Of a stretch of 64,000 nt of DNA, positions 28,070 through 38,402 are shown in pieces. Source of the stretch: Vibrio sp. Isolate34 (GTDB taxonomy: Bacteria; Pseudomonadota; Gammaproteobacteria; Enterobacterales; Vibrionaceae); assembly GCF_022397915.1 (NCBI RefSeq), contig NZ_JAKEUO010000008.1:125721-189720 (forward strand). Direction: 5' to 3'. Positions within the stretch are counted from its first letter, which is position 1. Every line of letters begins with the position of its first letter. The notes under the pieces were generated by a model. That model had not been told where the DNA came from, made no database searches, and saw only the letters and a program-made list of their open reading frames with translations. A program made the position numbers and the translations under genes.

Positions 28070-28167
28070 ATATTTAGCTTCTAGGCTCTAGCTTCAAGCT
28101 TTTCGTTTTGGTGTTATTAGTTAAGAGTTAGTAGTTAAGACTTAAGAAACGAAAACACCAAACCATA

Positions 28168-28208
28168 AAAAATGCCGCAACCTCTTTCGAGATTGCTGCA
28201 TTTTTATT
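28168..28208. terminator. Terminator downstream of nagK
   Basis: AAAAATGCCGCAA and TTGCTGCATTTTT pair with one mismatch. A- and T-runs on both sides allow use from either strand. The 28070-28167 stretch before it contains short TTAAGA/TTAG repeats and no gene. Confidence 0.75.
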
Positions 28209-28242
28209 TATGCTTTTCAACTAGTTCAACGTTAAGTCGCGA

Positions 28243-29151
28243 TTACTTAATGTTAAGGAATGCAGCACCACGAACGCCGCCTGAATCACCGTGTTTCGCT
28301 TTGATGATCTTAGGACACTTCGCTACAGACAGAAGGTACTTAGGTACACGCTTTGGCATCTCTTCGTAGATAAGCTCGAAGTTTGAAAGACCGCCACCCA
28401 GTGCAACAACATGTGGGTCAAGACCAGTAAACAGGTTCGCGAAACAGATAGCCAATAGTTCCATGAAGCGATCAACGTGCTCAGCCGCTTTTGCTTCGCC
28501 TTCGTTGTATGCTTGAATGATCTCAATCGCTTTCTTCTTCTCGCCGTAGTAGTGCTCGTAAATCAACTCAAAGCCACGACCAGATAGGTAGCTGTCTAGA
28601 CAACCTTTCTTACCACAACCACAGCCTAGTAGTGGCGCGTTGTCGCCAAGGTGGAACCATGCATCAATAGGAAGACGCATATGGCCTAGCTCGCCTGCAA
28701 CGTGGTTACGTCCAGAGAAAACTTTACCTTCATAAACTAAACCACCACCGAAGCCTGTACCTAGAATTAGGCCAGCCACTGATGGTTCATCTTTAAGTTC
28801 ATCATCCCATGCTTCTGAAAGTGCAAAACAGTTCGCATCGTTCTCAATTTTTACACTACGACCAATAAGCACTTCTAAGTCTTTACGTAGTGGCTTGCCT
28901 GTTGAAGCCGGTACGTTAACAACCAGCATTGTGCCGTCGTCTGCGTTTTCCATGCCAGGAAGACCAAGGCCAATTTTGCCTTCGCAAGAGAATTCGCTAT
29001 CGTATTTTTTAACCAAGCCAGCAATCGTATCAAGCAGTAATTGATAATCGTCTGTTGGTGTTGGAACACGCTCTGTTGCTACTCGTTCGAGTTTTTCATT
29101 GAATGCACCAAACTCAATTTTTGTGCCGCCAACATCGAAGCCGTAATACAT
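28243..29151 (-). CDS. nagK: N-acetylglucosamine kinase, ROK family
   Basis: NagK phosphorylates free N-acetylglucosamine from chitin or cell-wall recycling. The 302-residue protein opens with [17 protein letters not shown], the ATP-binding start of ROK kinases, followed by GLPGM, the sugar-binding [16 protein letters not shown] and the zinc motif [17 protein letters not shown]. It aligns with E. coli NagK over the full length, including [18 protein letters not shown] ribosome site precedes the ATG. It appears monocistronic. Confidence 0.95.
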   Translation of the reverse strand: MYYGFDVGGTKIEFGAFNEKLERVATERVPTPTDDYQLLLDTIAGLVKKYDSEFSCEGKIGLGLPGMENADDGTMLVVNVPASTGKPLRKDLEVLIGRSVKIENDANCFALSEAWDDELKDEPSVAGLILGTGFGGGLVYEGKVFSGRNHVAGELGHMRLPIDAWFHLGDNAPLLGCGCGKKGCLDSYLSGRGFELIYEHYYGEKKKAIEIIQAYNEGEAKAAEHVDRFMELLAICFANLFTGLDPHVVALGGGLSNFELIYEEMPKRVPKYLLSVAKCPKIIKAKHGDSGGVRGAAFLNIK

Positions 29152-29314
29152 GAAATCTCTCCAATTTTTCCCTAAATTCGGGCAAATAAAATTTTTAAAT
29201 TAAACAACTAAGGAGCATTATCCATAACACTCCCCCTACAAACCGTGATAGATAACAAACTTATCTCGTGTTCGAGTCTGTTTGAACAACAAGTCAGCAC
29301 AAAGCGGTTAAAGG

Positions 29315-30055
29315 TTAGAGTGACGTCTCACTTTTACTGTGCTCTATGAAAGCGTTCAGGCTAGGTTTGGTCGGATCTGATTTATAACGCGTCTTACTTA
29401 GCATGTAGCTTTCGCGAAATGCTTCAAACCAAAGTTGTAAAGTCTTCGCGCCCTGCTCTTCACCTGCTTGTTTTAATACCAAGCTCGCCACTTCTGCTGT
29501 AGATAGATGTTGGTCGTTGTCTGACTTACGCATCATGTATTGAGAAACCGACTCAGGCTCAATCGATAACACAGGTAAATCTTGAAGGTACTCAGAACGT
29601 CTAAAGATGCGTCTTGCTTCACGCCAGCTACCATCGATGAAAATCAGCAGCAGCTTTTTATTTGGGTCACGCATTTGTGGTAAGTCTTGCACCACTCGCG
29701 TTTTGTCATCGGTGTAGTCTTCAGGGAACACAATGATAGGCTGATACTTGTCGTCTTTCAGTACATCCAACATCTCTGCGTTGGGTTCAGTTCGATGCCA
29801 AAGGTAAACATGGCTGTCTTTTACGGTATCCACAATCAATCGGCCGGTGTTACTTGGCTTTAAGATTTCGTTGTCTGACAAGATCAACATGGTCGCGACG
29901 TTCGTATCTATGTTTGGTTGATGTTCACAGATACAACTGTCTTGTTTGATTTTGCAATACTCACATCGCACAACTTTACATCCGCGCGCGTTAAACGGTT
30001 TGGTAGAAAGAGATAAACGGTGTTGGTACAAACGGTGGAAAGCGTGGATTCTCAT
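29315..30055 (-). CDS. DTW-domain protein (tRNA-uridine aminocarboxypropyltransferase family)
   Basis: Members of this family add a 3-amino-3-carboxypropyl group from S-adenosylmethionine to tRNA uridine (E. coli TapT/YfiP at position 47). The 246-residue protein has the metal-binding RCEYCKIKQDSCICE (near residue 30) and the catalytic IFIDGSWREARRI, which holds the DTW-equivalent DGSW. Substrate position in this organism is not shown by the sequence. It is divergent from the sterol-desaturase-family gene. Confidence 0.88.
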   Translation of the reverse strand: MRIHAFHRLYQHRLSLSTKPFNARGCKVVRCEYCKIKQDSCICEHQPNIDTNVATMLILSDNEILKPSNTGRLIVDTVKDSHVYLWHRTEPNAEMLDVLKDDKYQPIIVFPEDYTDDKTRVVQDLPQMRDPNKKLLLIFIDGSWREARRIFRRSEYLQDLPVLSIEPESVSQYMMRKSDNDQHLSTAEVASLVLKQAGEEQGAKTLQLWFEAFRESYMLSKTRYKSDPTKPSLNAFIEHSKSETSL

Positions 30056-30133
30056 GGATAATAACGACAGATAGAACTAGAAAAGTGGCACGATTGTACT
30101 TACAGTGGCTTGATAATGATAGAAGGAATTCTT

Positions 30134-30937
30134 ATGCAGGACCCATCGCTACTTCGCCTTGTCTGTTTTATCACCGCTTTCATCTTGTGTGCGTTGTGGG
30201 AGTACCGTGCTCCTAGAAAAACACTGACTCAAAACAAGTGGTTTCGTTGGGGCAACAACTTCTCATTGATGGCGGTTAACAGCGTATTGTTGGCAACATT
30301 GATCCCCGTAGCAGCGTTTCAAGCGGCTTTGATTGCTGAGCAAAACCAATGGGGCTTGTTTAATAACATTACGCTTCCTTTTGAAATCACCGTGTTTCTC
30401 TGTGTCGTGTTGTTAGACCTTGCCATTTACACTCAGCATCTCGTCTTCCACCGTATTCCCCTGCTTTGGAAACTTCATCGTGTTCATCACGCAGATCTGG
30501 ATATTGACGTAACGACAGGCACACGCTTTCACCCGATTGAGATGATCTTATCGATGCTGATTAAAGTCGCATTGATTTTCGTACTCGGCGTACCGGCTTT
30601 AGCGGTGGTGATATTTGAAGTGGTGTTGAATGTGAGTGCGATGTTCAACCATAGTAATGGTCGTTTGCCGTTATGGTTCGATAAGCAATTACGCAAAGTG
30701 ATTGTCACGCCTGACATGCATCGAGTTCATCACTCTGTGATCGTCAAAGAAACGCATTCGAATTTTGGTTTCTTCTTATCAGTGTGGGACATTTGGTTCA
30801 AAACCTATCGCGCTCAACCTAAGCTTGGTCACGACAAGGTAAGCATTGGCGTTCCAGAAATACGCGATGGAAAAGAACAAAGGCTAGATAAGTTGATTAC
30901 CCAGCCATTTAGATATAATCAGGAAAATAAGAACTAA
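30134..30937 (+). CDS. Sterol desaturase / fatty acid hydroxylase family membrane protein
   Basis: This 267-residue inner-membrane protein has four to five hydrophobic helices and the histidine clusters of di-iron membrane hydroxylases: HLVFHRI with LHRVHHAD, FNHSN and MHRVHHS. Such enzymes hydroxylate or desaturate lipids with O2. The substrate is unknown, since Vibrio makes no sterols. The ATG at 30134 has an AAGGA site; an upstream TTG at 30110 is less likely. It is a single gene. Confidence 0.87.
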   Translation: MQDPSLLRLVCFITAFILCALWEYRAPRKTLTQNKWFRWGNNFSLMAVNSVLLATLIPVAAFQAALIAEQNQWGLFNNITLPFEITVFLCVVLLDLAIYTQHLVFHRIPLLWKLHRVHHADLDIDVTTGTRFHPIEMILSMLIKVALIFVLGVPALAVVIFEVVLNVSAMFNHSNGRLPLWFDKQLRKVIVTPDMHRVHHSVIVKETHSNFGFFLSVWDIWFKTYRAQPKLGHDKVSIGVPEIRDGKEQRLDKLITQPFRYNQENKN

Positions 30938-31008
30938 CAAGCTATCCGAAAGTTTTGCTTTATTATTGTGGTTCAGTTTTTAAGTTCTTAAGGCACTAGC
31001 AATATTCG

Positions 31009-33063
31009 CTATTTTTCTGCATCAAACTGGTACTTATGAAGCATAGCTTGTTGGTGGCCCGCGATTTCTGCCACCTGCTCTGAGCTTTCAATCATGGATT
31101 CAAGTTGTAACTTAGTATTCTCACCCTGTTCAGAAACACGGGTGATCGAATGTGTTACATCAACCGTTGCACGTGCTTGTTGCTCTGTTGCCACCATGAT
31201 TTGTTCAACACGTCCTTTAATCTGGCTAACTGCAACCTCTATTTTTTCAAAAGCTTGTTTCACATCGCCACTGGTTTGCAGTGCATTGGCCATTTCACTT
31301 CGAGATTCAGTCACAGACGTTCGAGAGCGATCAGCCGCAGCCACCAGCTCATTCATCATATTGCGAATATTGGTGGTTTGTTGAGATGTGCCACTCGCCA
31401 ATTTGCGTACTTCGTCGGCAACGACAGCAAAGCCGCGACCTTGCTCTCCTGCTCGTGCTGCTTCAATGGCCGCATTCAGTGCTAACAAGTTAGTGTTTTC
31501 TGCAATACCGCTGATCATATCGACCATTTCACGAATCTGTTTCACGCGGCCATCAAGGTCGGCCATTGATTCTTCGTTCATGCTTAGTGAATGTTCTAAC
31601 GCTTGCAAACGTTGCTGGTTCAGCCCAACCACCTGACTACCATTGACTGACTCGTCTTCTGCAACTTGTGCATCGTCATTGGATGCATTTGAAATACGTG
31701 CAATTTCACCGATTGACGCTTCAAGTTCAGTGATCGTAGTGATCATATTCTGTAGCGATTCGTTTTGCTCGTTCAAGCTAGAATTAGTTTGCTCTGCAGC
31801 GTCGTGGCTTACCTCAGCCGTTTGGTAAAGCGTTTCACAGTTACGAGTCACCAAGCGAACCGAGTCAGCGGTTGAATCGACAACGGTATTCAGTTTCGAG
31901 GCAATCACTTGTAACTCTAATGGCCCCACCAATGCACTGTGCTTCGAGAAATCGTGGTTTGCGAGCAAGCTTAATTGCTGAGTAATGTTTTTCAATCCTT
32001 TGTTTACCCAGCGGCGCAGTACTAACCATGAGATCACAATGATCACGGCAATCACTAGGCCACTAATAAACAACACACGATCAATGTTGGTGATGGTTTG
32101 GGTGACGACCAGTTCGCTTTCGTCAATCAGGTGCGCAGCGGTCGAAGATAGCTGGTTCAATGTATTAATAACGGTATTCGCCAAGGTAATCACTTGGGCT
32201 AGGTTCTGCTCTTGCTGCTTAACCAGTTCCAATTTAAGCAGTATTTGTCTAATCACACCTTCTTCTGTAAAGCCTTCTTTTACCATCTCATAAGGTGCAG
32301 TAAGGCTTGCGAACTCCGCGATGTCTGGATGCCAATCAGCAAAGTCACTGTAAGCTAAGTTAAGGCCAGCGATTCGGTTTCTCAGTTGACGGTACTCGTC
32401 TTGGGCTTTATCGATGTCAGATTGCATCATTAACATCAAGAATGTATTGGCCATTGCTGACGCGCTTGATGTAAACCGGTTCGCAGCGTCACTGGCTTCT
32501 GGATTGTCTTCGACTAAAAACGAACTGATACGGTTCATTTCCGGTCCGATAGAGCCGACACCATAACGAAACTCGCCCATTTTACTGTCGATCAGATTCT
32601 GTTTACTTTGAATATCAATTTGCGCCAACAGAACCGTATTGGTCATCTGTTGCAGCTGCGCCATATCATCAATAAGGATTTGTTGCTGTTCTAAAGAGAT
32701 CGCATCAGGAAAAGACTGAGAGATAAAAAGGAGTTCCTCTAGGATTGCGTTACTCTCGGAAGCGAGTTGATCAACGGAGCCTCTTGTTGCGTTAAGCGTG
32801 TCTAAATCGGTTGATTGGGTGCTGTAAGTGAGAAGTTTGACTTGTTCTAATACGCTTTGCGTTAATTCTGCGTTGTGAAGTGCGAGTGGTAACGCCTGTT
32901 CCGATAGCGTATCGAAATACCCTCCTACTCGCTCAACCCCTCTTATACTGACCATAGATAAAAAGCTGACAAGTAACAGAATGGAAATAAAGACCGCACT
33001 AACGGTTTGAATGAGCGAGAATGTATAACGTGAGGGTTTTATTGATAAATTTGTGTCGGGCAT
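31009..33063 (-). CDS. Methyl-accepting chemotaxis protein
   Basis: This 684-residue chemoreceptor has TM1 at about residues 17-40, then a long helical periplasmic domain of about 290 residues without a recognised Cache or HBM signature. TM2 lies at about 328-347 ([20 protein letters not shown]), followed by a HAMP-like region and a complete signalling domain with the tip [20 protein letters not shown]. The ligand is unknown. The large helical sensor may be a long four-helix bundle. There is no CheR-binding pentapeptide at the C terminus. Confidence 0.9.
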   Translation of the reverse strand: MPDTNLSIKPSRYTFSLIQTVSAVFISILLLVSFLSMVSIRGVERVGGYFDTLSEQALPLALHNAELTQSVLEQVKLLTYSTQSTDLDTLNATRGSVDQLASESNAILEELLFISQSFPDAISLEQQQILIDDMAQLQQMTNTVLLAQIDIQSKQNLIDSKMGEFRYGVGSIGPEMNRISSFLVEDNPEASDAANRFTSSASAMANTFLMLMMQSDIDKAQDEYRQLRNRIAGLNLAYSDFADWHPDIAEFASLTAPYEMVKEGFTEEGVIRQILLKLELVKQQEQNLAQVITLANTVINTLNQLSSTAAHLIDESELVVTQTITNIDRVLFISGLVIAVIIVISWLVLRRWVNKGLKNITQQLSLLANHDFSKHSALVGPLELQVIASKLNTVVDSTADSVRLVTRNCETLYQTAEVSHDAAEQTNSSLNEQNESLQNMITTITELEASIGEIARISNASNDDAQVAEDESVNGSQVVGLNQQRLQALEHSLSMNEESMADLDGRVKQIREMVDMISGIAENTNLLALNAAIEAARAGEQGRGFAVVADEVRKLASGTSQQTTNIRNMMNELVAAADRSRTSVTESRSEMANALQTSGDVKQAFEKIEVAVSQIKGRVEQIMVATEQQARATVDVTHSITRVSEQGENTKLQLESMIESSEQVAEIAGHQQAMLHKYQFDAEK

Positions 33064-33167
33064 GTGAAATCCAGTTTGACTACGAAAAGAGATATCCTTA
33101 AGTTAGTCCGTATACTAGAAGTCCTTGATGACGTTTTTATTTCATTTTTTTTTCAGAAGAGTTACAT

Positions 33168-33653
33168 ATGAAATTCAGAAAAATGCTTGCAGTTACAATA
33201 ACTTTCGCAACATTAGCCGCATGTAGCTCGACCCCGTCTCCTTCTCAGCTTAGTCAAACCGCACAGAAACCTTTATCAAAGTCAGAACAATTGACTAAAA
33301 ATGCTTATATGAGCGTGTATGAGCAGTGGAAAGGCGTGCCCTACCATTTCGGTGGAACCTCATTTAGAGGTGTAGATTGCTCTGCTTTTGTGCAGATTGC
33401 CGTCCAAAATGCGACCCAACAAGCCCTACCAAGAACCACAAAAGACCAGAGCCAAAAGGGAAAAGAAATTGCGTATGAACAGGCAACGAGTGGTGACTTA
33501 GTGTTTTTTAAGACATCGATGACAGTGCGACACGTGGGAGTTTACCTAGGAAATAATCAATTCCTACATGCTTCTACATCGAAAGGGGTGATTATATCGA
33601 GGCTGGACAACCCTTATTGGGCTTCCAAGTTTTGGCACTTCAGGCGTTTATAG
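33168..33653 (+). CDS. NlpC/P60 peptidoglycan endopeptidase lipoprotein
   Basis: This 161-residue lipoprotein has a lipobox LAAC with Cys19 as the lipidation site. The NlpC/P60 fold follows with catalytic Cys71 (GVDCSAF), His122 (RHVGVYLG) and His134 (FLHAS). Such enzymes cut D-Glu-Dap type peptide bonds in the murein. It is close to the Spr/MepS and NlpC type in size and layout. Lys2-Phe3 at the start and Ser20 after the lipid Cys suggest outer-membrane sorting. Monocistronic, divergent from the chemoreceptor. Confidence 0.93.
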   Translation: MKFRKMLAVTITFATLAACSSTPSPSQLSQTAQKPLSKSEQLTKNAYMSVYEQWKGVPYHFGGTSFRGVDCSAFVQIAVQNATQQALPRTTKDQSQKGKEIAYEQATSGDLVFFKTSMTVRHVGVYLGNNQFLHASTSKGVIISRLDNPYWASKFWHFRRL

Positions 33654-33740
33654 CAGTTCAAGAGATTCACCGCTGAACGACATAACATCAAATGTTACGG
33701 CTTAAACGCCCTTTACTATTTTAGATTGATACGCGAATAG

Positions 33741-34085
33741 TTAGTCGTATTTAGCGACAGCCGTATCAAACAAGTTTTTCACTAACGCGATGTACTCGTC
33801 TAGGAATACGATCTGTTCGTTAGTCGCCTTCTTAGCCCACACACCGGCTAATACTTCACCTAAATCTGCAACAACGGCGTCTGCTTCTTTCAGCAGTTGA
33901 AAACGTACACTGGCGTGCAGTTCAGGGTTTTGTTCGAAGATAGCCATGATGTTCGTTGAAATCATGTCTGTAATAATGTCTTCGACACTTTCATTTCCTG
34001 TATCACCATTACCATTGGTAAATACATCTAGGTTGAATGATAGGTGCTCGATTAAAGCTAGATAGCCATCGGTTTCTACAACCAC
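33741..34085 (-). CDS. DUF3802 family protein
   Basis: This 114-residue acidic, helical cytoplasmic protein is typical of Vibrionaceae. The conserved segments are GYLALIEHLSFNLDVF, NIMAIFEQNPELHASVRFQLLKEAD and LDEYIALVKNLFDTAVAKYD. No motif gives a function. A single gene with a short 3' region next to the NlpC gene, convergent with it. Confidence 0.75.
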   Translation of the reverse strand: MVVETDGYLALIEHLSFNLDVFTNGNGDTGNESVEDIITDMISTNIMAIFEQNPELHASVRFQLLKEADAVVADLGEVLAGVWAKKATNEQIVFLDEYIALVKNLFDTAVAKYD

Positions 34086-34326
34086 AATAAATCTCCGTTT
34101 TAAGCTCTTAAGCAGATTAACACGTTCTAAGCTAATACTATGTAAATGAAGTCATTTGTCATCATTTTATTGCTAAAAGTAATATTAAAATAATCTTTGC
34201 TAGCATTTAAGCTCAAAATTGAATCAATCTACAAACAAAGCAGAGAAATAAGACTTAACAACGGTTTCAAGTGCCATCTTGATGGGCACTCACCCCGCGT
34301 TTCACACGACGCAATTTCTGGACTAT
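34086..34326. other. Non-coding gap upstream of the MITE-like repeat
   Basis: AT-rich sequence with the DUF3802 promoter region and one hairpin (AGTGCC/GGCACT at about 34271-34291). No gene is visible. Confidence 0.5.
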
Positions 34327-34594
34327 TAGGGCGTGTTGATCTTTCGAGCTGATTTTTGCAGCGAGTTGCTGGGTATTTATGCAAGGCAGAGGCTTCGATG
34401 TGTAGCTAGCCTACATGAGAAGCCGATAACGTAGTAGAAATGACCAGCAAACGCTGCCCAAAGGGTTCGGCTAAAAGCGTTTTACTCTTTGTTGAGGGAG
34501 ATTTGCTTAGAATGACTAGGCTACTTCCCCCTCGCCGCGATTAATACGCTTTTATCTCGAACAAAATTTAACCACGAAAGGTCAACACGCCCTA
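34327..34594. repeat. 268-bp MITE-like element with 20-bp terminal inverted repeats
   Basis: The left end TAGGGCGTGTTGATCTTTCG and the right end CGAAAGGTCAACACGCCCTA are inverted copies with one mismatch. If the outer TA belongs to the target, the element is GGGCG...CGCCC flanked by a TA duplication, as made by IS630/mariner-like or some IS5-like transposases. The inside has no ORF of useful length and contains several sub-palindromes. It looks like a non-autonomous transposon; I believe related copies are common in Vibrio genomes, which I could not check here. Confidence 0.75.
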
Positions 34595-34897
34595 GTAATA
34601 GCTAAAATTTAAGCGTAGACAATAGCAACCCACCTGTGATTTTCTAGTGAACGACCTCTAATTCGATGTCGAATGTGAAGCTAGTTCCAAACTGATACTC
34701 ATTGCCATGCAACATTTTTTGTCGATTAATCAAAGGCATTGAATCAGTGTCAGTTCACAAATCCGCTAATTGATTCATATTGATATGAATTAGAGCTGAG
34801 AACATTGACCAGTACGTCTATAAATTACTCAGATTTATCCTAAACTATTGCTATTAAGCGATAGTATTTCAAATCAACAGTTCTGTGAGGATTTCCT
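34595..34897. other. Non-coding gap upstream of the fructosamine kinase gene
   Basis: AT-rich 303-bp stretch without an ORF. It should hold the promoter for the next gene, whose GAGGA ribosome site lies at about 34887. Confidence 0.5.
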
Positions 34898-35764
34898 ATG
34901 TGGCAGGCCATTTCTCAACAGCTTTCAGATACGCTTTTGTTCAACTTTCAGATTACTGAACGCACGAAAGTCTCTGGTGGTGACATTAACGATTGCTATA
35001 TGATCAGTGATGGTAATGAACGTTACTTTGTTAAAGTGAATCAGCGTGAATTTCTACCCAAGTTTGAAATTGAAGCTGAGAATCTGCGTTTATTAAGAAA
35101 TACTTCCACCGTGTATGTGCCCGAGCTTGTTCTTATTGGGAAAACCAAAGAATGCTCGTTCATTATCCTCAATTACTTACCAACTAAACCACTAGAAACC
35201 GGCAACAACAGTTTCGATTTTGGTGTTCAACTCGCCCAGCTGCACCAATGGGGAGAGCAAAAAGAGTTTGGTTGCGATCAAGACAACTACATCGGCAGTA
35301 CCCTTCAGCCTAATCCGTGGCATAAAAAATGGGGACGCTTTTTCTCAGAGCAACGCATCGGTTTCCAACTTCAATTGTTGAAAGAGAAAGGCATTGAGTT
35401 TGGTGACATCGACGATATTGTCGATGTGGTGAATATGCGACTTGCAGGCCACAACCCTCGCCCTTCTTTGCTTCATGGTGATCTTTGGAATGGTAACGTT
35501 GCTAACTCTGCGTTTGGCCCAATTTGTTACGACCCTGCTTGTTACTGGGGTGACCATGAGTGTGATTTGGCGTTAACCGAATTGTTCGAAGGTTTCCCTA
35601 AAGAGTTTTATGAAGGTTACCAAAGCATCATGCCGCTCGACGTTGGCTATACTGATCGAAAAGATATTTATAACTTGTACCATCTTCTCAATCACTGTAA
35701 TCAATTTGGCGGTCATTACTTGGCACAAACCGAAGCGTGTATTCAGAAGATTCAAGCCGTTTAA
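34898..35764 (+). CDS. Fructosamine kinase family protein
   Basis: This 288-residue protein belongs to the fructosamine-3-kinase/YniA family of the protein-kinase-like fold. These enzymes phosphorylate sugar adducts on protein amines and so reverse glycation. Visible landmarks are KVSGGDINDCYMI at the start (a glycine-rich loop), YFVKVN (ATP-binding Lys), the catalytic loop LLHGDLWNGNVA and CYDPACYWGDHECDLAL with the Mg-binding Asp. The protein has normal length. Confidence 0.9.
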   Translation: MWQAISQQLSDTLLFNFQITERTKVSGGDINDCYMISDGNERYFVKVNQREFLPKFEIEAENLRLLRNTSTVYVPELVLIGKTKECSFIILNYLPTKPLETGNNSFDFGVQLAQLHQWGEQKEFGCDQDNYIGSTLQPNPWHKKWGRFFSEQRIGFQLQLLKEKGIEFGDIDDIVDVVNMRLAGHNPRPSLLHGDLWNGNVANSAFGPICYDPACYWGDHECDLALTELFEGFPKEFYEGYQSIMPLDVGYTDRKDIYNLYHLLNHCNQFGGHYLAQTEACIQKIQAV

Positions 35765-35805
35765 TACCAATTACAGCTGTTTATAAGCGAATACGATTGG
35801 TATCA
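35763..35805. other. Inverted repeat after the fructosamine kinase gene
   Basis: AATACCAAT and ATTGGTAT lie about 20 bases apart just after the stop codon. It may act as a weak terminator or mRNA end; there is no U-run. Confidence 0.4.
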
Positions 35806-35827
35806 GTTACAGTGAGGAGAATTTGCA

Positions 35828-36031
35828 ATGCATAAATACACAGAGAAACATGTCTCCTGTCCGCATTGTGGACACGGTATCAACATCACGCTTGATGCAT
35901 CTAATGGTAGCCAAGACTTTTATGACGATTGTCCAGCGTGTTGCAATGCCATTCATTTGGATATGCAGGTCGACGAGGTAAGAGACAGAATCAACCTTTC
36001 GATTGATGCCGATGACGAACAAGTATTCTGA
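35828..36031 (+). CDS. CPXCG-motif cysteine-rich small protein
   Basis: This 67-residue protein has two cysteine pairs, CPHCG (residues 11-15) and CPACC (near 38), that should hold one zinc ion in a zinc-ribbon. The remainder is acidic. The family is known as 'CPXCG motif-containing cysteine-rich protein' and has no assigned function. A GTGAGGAG ribosome site precedes the ATG, and a terminator follows at 36064-36088. Confidence 0.85.
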   Translation: MHKYTEKHVSCPHCGHGINITLDASNGSQDFYDDCPACCNAIHLDMQVDEVRDRINLSIDADDEQVF

Positions 36032-36063
36032 CAATCAGTTTCTCGTTTAAACCACGATCAAAG

Positions 36064-36089
36064 AAGAGCACTTCATGTGCTCTTTTTTA
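36064..36089 (+). terminator. Terminator after the CPXCG gene
   Basis: AAGAGCAC-TTCAT-GTGCTCTT with six T residues. It can also serve ribE from the other side. Confidence 0.85.
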
Positions 36090-36131
36090 ATTTGGTCATC
36101 GGTGTGATATTATCGATACAAATTCAATGAC

Positions 36132-36746
36132 TTACTGGCTTTTTTGGCTCGCTAATACTCGCTCTACAGTATCAACAATTGCCTGTGTTTGAGGATCGAA
36201 CTCAATGTTTACTTGATCGCCGACTTCACGGCCGCCAAACAGAGTACGATTCAGCGTTTCTGGGATCAGGTGAACAGAGAAACGGTTATCTTCCACTTCG
36301 CCAATCGTCAATGAACAACCATCCACGCCAATATAACCTTTGCTCAACACGTACTTCATCGATTCTTCTGGTAGTTCGAACCAAAGTGTACGGTTGTTTT
36401 CTGTTTTAATCACATCGACTAGGTTAGCCATCAAAGTAATGTGGCCCGACATGCTGTGCCCGCCAATTTCGTCACCAAACTTTGCTGCACGCTCAACATT
36501 CACTTTGTCACCAACATTCAATTGGCCTAAGTTCGTCAATCGCAATGTCGCTTGCATTAAATCAAAAGCAATCTGGTTACCTGAAATTTCCGTTACCGTT
36601 AAGCAACAACCGTTATGAGCTACTGAAGCACCAATGGCTAATCCTTCAACCATTTCGTCACTTAACTCAATGGTATGCGTTTGAAACGACTCTTTTTTGT
36701 TGATAGCAACGAGTGTTGCCATGCCTTGAACGATACCTGTAAACAT
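36132..36746 (-). CDS. ribE: Riboflavin synthase, alpha subunit
   Basis: This enzyme dismutates two 6,7-dimethyl-8-ribityllumazine molecules to riboflavin and a pyrimidine. The 204-residue product begins [12 protein letters not shown], the standard start, and shows the two homologous beta-barrel halves (NGCCLTV and GCSLTIGEV) and the [15 protein letters not shown] segment. An in-frame upstream ATG at 36764 is not used by the family; TAGGAATCTT before 36746 fits as ribosome site. There is no FMN riboswitch in the short upstream gap shared with the divergent norM. Confidence 0.95.
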   Translation of the reverse strand: MFTGIVQGMATLVAINKKESFQTHTIELSDEMVEGLAIGASVAHNGCCLTVTEISGNQIAFDLMQATLRLTNLGQLNVGDKVNVERAAKFGDEIGGHSMSGHITLMANLVDVIKTENNRTLWFELPEESMKYVLSKGYIGVDGCSLTIGEVEDNRFSVHLIPETLNRTLFGGREVGDQVNIEFDPQTQAIVDTVERVLASQKSQ

Positions 36747-36907
36747 AAGATTCCTATTTATCATTCTAATAACAGTTTTTCATAGCAGTTATTGTGACAT
36801 TTCTTTATGATTCGTCCAGTGGAAGCTTAAGATCATTGTCTCTGATTCCTTCAGAATGTCCTTTCCTACACTATTATTCTAATTTTCCCTCTTATTTGGA
36901 GTTGTTT

Positions 36908-38278
36908 GTGCATCGTTACAAAGAAGAATCCTCGAATCTAATCAAGCTTGCGACTCCAGTATTGATCGCATCCGTTGCACAAACTGGAATGGGTTTTGTT
37001 GATACCGTAATGGCCGGTGGCGTAAGTGCTATCGATATGGCGGCGGTTTCGATTGCAGCAAGTATCTGGCTACCATCAATCCTATTTGGTGTTGGCCTAT
37101 TGATGGCGTTGGTTCCTGTCGTTGCACAACTGAATGGTTCTGGTCGACAAGTAAAAATTCCATTTGAAATTCAACAAGGCGCATTTTTAGCGCTCGTCAT
37201 CTCCCTTCCAATCATTGGCGTACTTTTTCAGACACAATTGATATTGGAGTGGATGGACATTGAACAACTCATGGCAGAAAAAACCATCGGTTATATGAAT
37301 GCGGTGATGTTTGCTGTACCCGCTTTCTTGCTGTTCCAAACCTTGAGAAGCTTTACCGATGGTATGTCTCTAACTAAGCCTGCAATGGTGATTGGTTTTA
37401 TTGGCTTGCTATTAAACATCCCGCTTAACTGGATGTTCGTATACGGAAAGCTTGGTGCTCCTGCATTGGGTGGTGTTGGCTGTGGCGTTGCAACGGCTAT
37501 CGTATATTGGGTGATGTTTGCATTGCTGTTCGCTTACGTTTTAACTTCAAAACGTTTAGCGAAAATCAACATCTTCGGTACGTTCCATAAGCCGCAACTT
37601 AAAGCTCAAATTCGCTTGTTTAGACTTGGTTTCCCAGTCGCAGCCGCTATCTTCTTCGAGGTAACCTTGTTTGCGGTTGTTTCCTTGTTGGTTGCCCCAC
37701 TTGGCTCATTGATTGTTGCCGCGCACCAAGTCGCGATCAACTTCTCTTCACTGGTCTTTATGATTCCAATGAGTATTGGTGCCGCCGTGAGTATTCGTGT
37801 CGGCCATAAGTTGGGTGAAAACAATACCGAAGGTGCGAAGATCGCGACACACGTGGGTATCATTGTTGGTTTAGTGACTGCATTGATGACAGCGGCGTTG
37901 ACGGCAATTTTCAGAGAGCAGGTTTCATTGCTGTACACAGAGAATACCGCGGTAATCACGGTTGCAATGCAATTGCTTTTGTTCGCGGCGGTTTATCAAT
38001 GTACCGACGCCATCCAAGTTATCGCCGCAGGTGCTTTGCGGGGCTACAAAGACATGCGTTCGATCTTCAACATTACCTTTGTGGCTTACTGGTTGCTTGG
38101 TCTTCCTATTGGCTACATCTTAGGTATGACAGATTGGATTGTTGAGCCTATGGGGGCACACGGTTTCTGGGTTGGCTTCATAATTGGTCTATCTTCAGCA
38201 GCGACTATGCTTGGTATGCGCCTTCATTGGATGCATAAACAAAGTGATGAAGTACAACTGGAGTTCAGCTCTCGATAA
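36908..38278 (+). CDS. norM: Multidrug/Na+ antiporter of the MATE family
   Basis: NorM expels cationic drugs such as norfloxacin and ethidium in exchange for sodium. The 456-residue protein has 12 membrane helices and follows Vibrio NorM closely: VHRYKEE... start, TPVLIASVAQTGMGFVDTVMAGG (helix 1), GFPVAAAIFFEVTLFAV (helix 7) and ALRGYKDM. The start is a GTG at 36908 with TTGGAG seven bases upstream; the ATG-like longer reading to 36794 adds 38 residues without family support. A terminator follows at 38338. Confidence 0.95.
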   Translation: MHRYKEESSNLIKLATPVLIASVAQTGMGFVDTVMAGGVSAIDMAAVSIAASIWLPSILFGVGLLMALVPVVAQLNGSGRQVKIPFEIQQGAFLALVISLPIIGVLFQTQLILEWMDIEQLMAEKTIGYMNAVMFAVPAFLLFQTLRSFTDGMSLTKPAMVIGFIGLLLNIPLNWMFVYGKLGAPALGGVGCGVATAIVYWVMFALLFAYVLTSKRLAKINIFGTFHKPQLKAQIRLFRLGFPVAAAIFFEVTLFAVVSLLVAPLGSLIVAAHQVAINFSSLVFMIPMSIGAAVSIRVGHKLGENNTEGAKIATHVGIIVGLVTALMTAALTAIFREQVSLLYTENTAVITVAMQLLLFAAVYQCTDAIQVIAAGALRGYKDMRSIFNITFVAYWLLGLPIGYILGMTDWIVEPMGAHGFWVGFIIGLSSAATMLGMRLHWMHKQSDEVQLEFSSR

Positions 38279-38337
38279 TCTAGCTAGCAACAATTGTTAT
38301 AACTAGCATTCGTGTAACCCGCTAAGACATAAAACAA

Positions 38338-38368
38338 AAAAGAGCTCTGATTTTCAGGGCTCTTTTGC
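38338..38368 (+). terminator. Terminator after norM
   Basis: AAAAGAGC...GCTCTTTT with an inner CTGA/CAGG arm and a T-run. It serves norM and can act for the convergent ligase gene. Confidence 0.85.
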
Positions 38369-38402
38369 TTTCTAACTTATTGAAATCAGATAATTTAGCG
38401 AC

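Noticed and set aside
28070..28167. Short TTAAGA/TTAG repeats as a possible CRISPR or regulatory array
   Set aside because: The repeats are irregular and only a few bases long, as is common in AT-rich intergenic DNA.
36747..36907. FMN riboswitch before ribE
   Set aside because: The gap upstream of ribE is too short and shows none of the conserved RFN element stems.
36908..38278. NorM as the missing flippase for the syp polysaccharide
   Set aside because: It is a close match to Vibrio multidrug MATE pumps, is regulated separately, and lies outside the syp unit.
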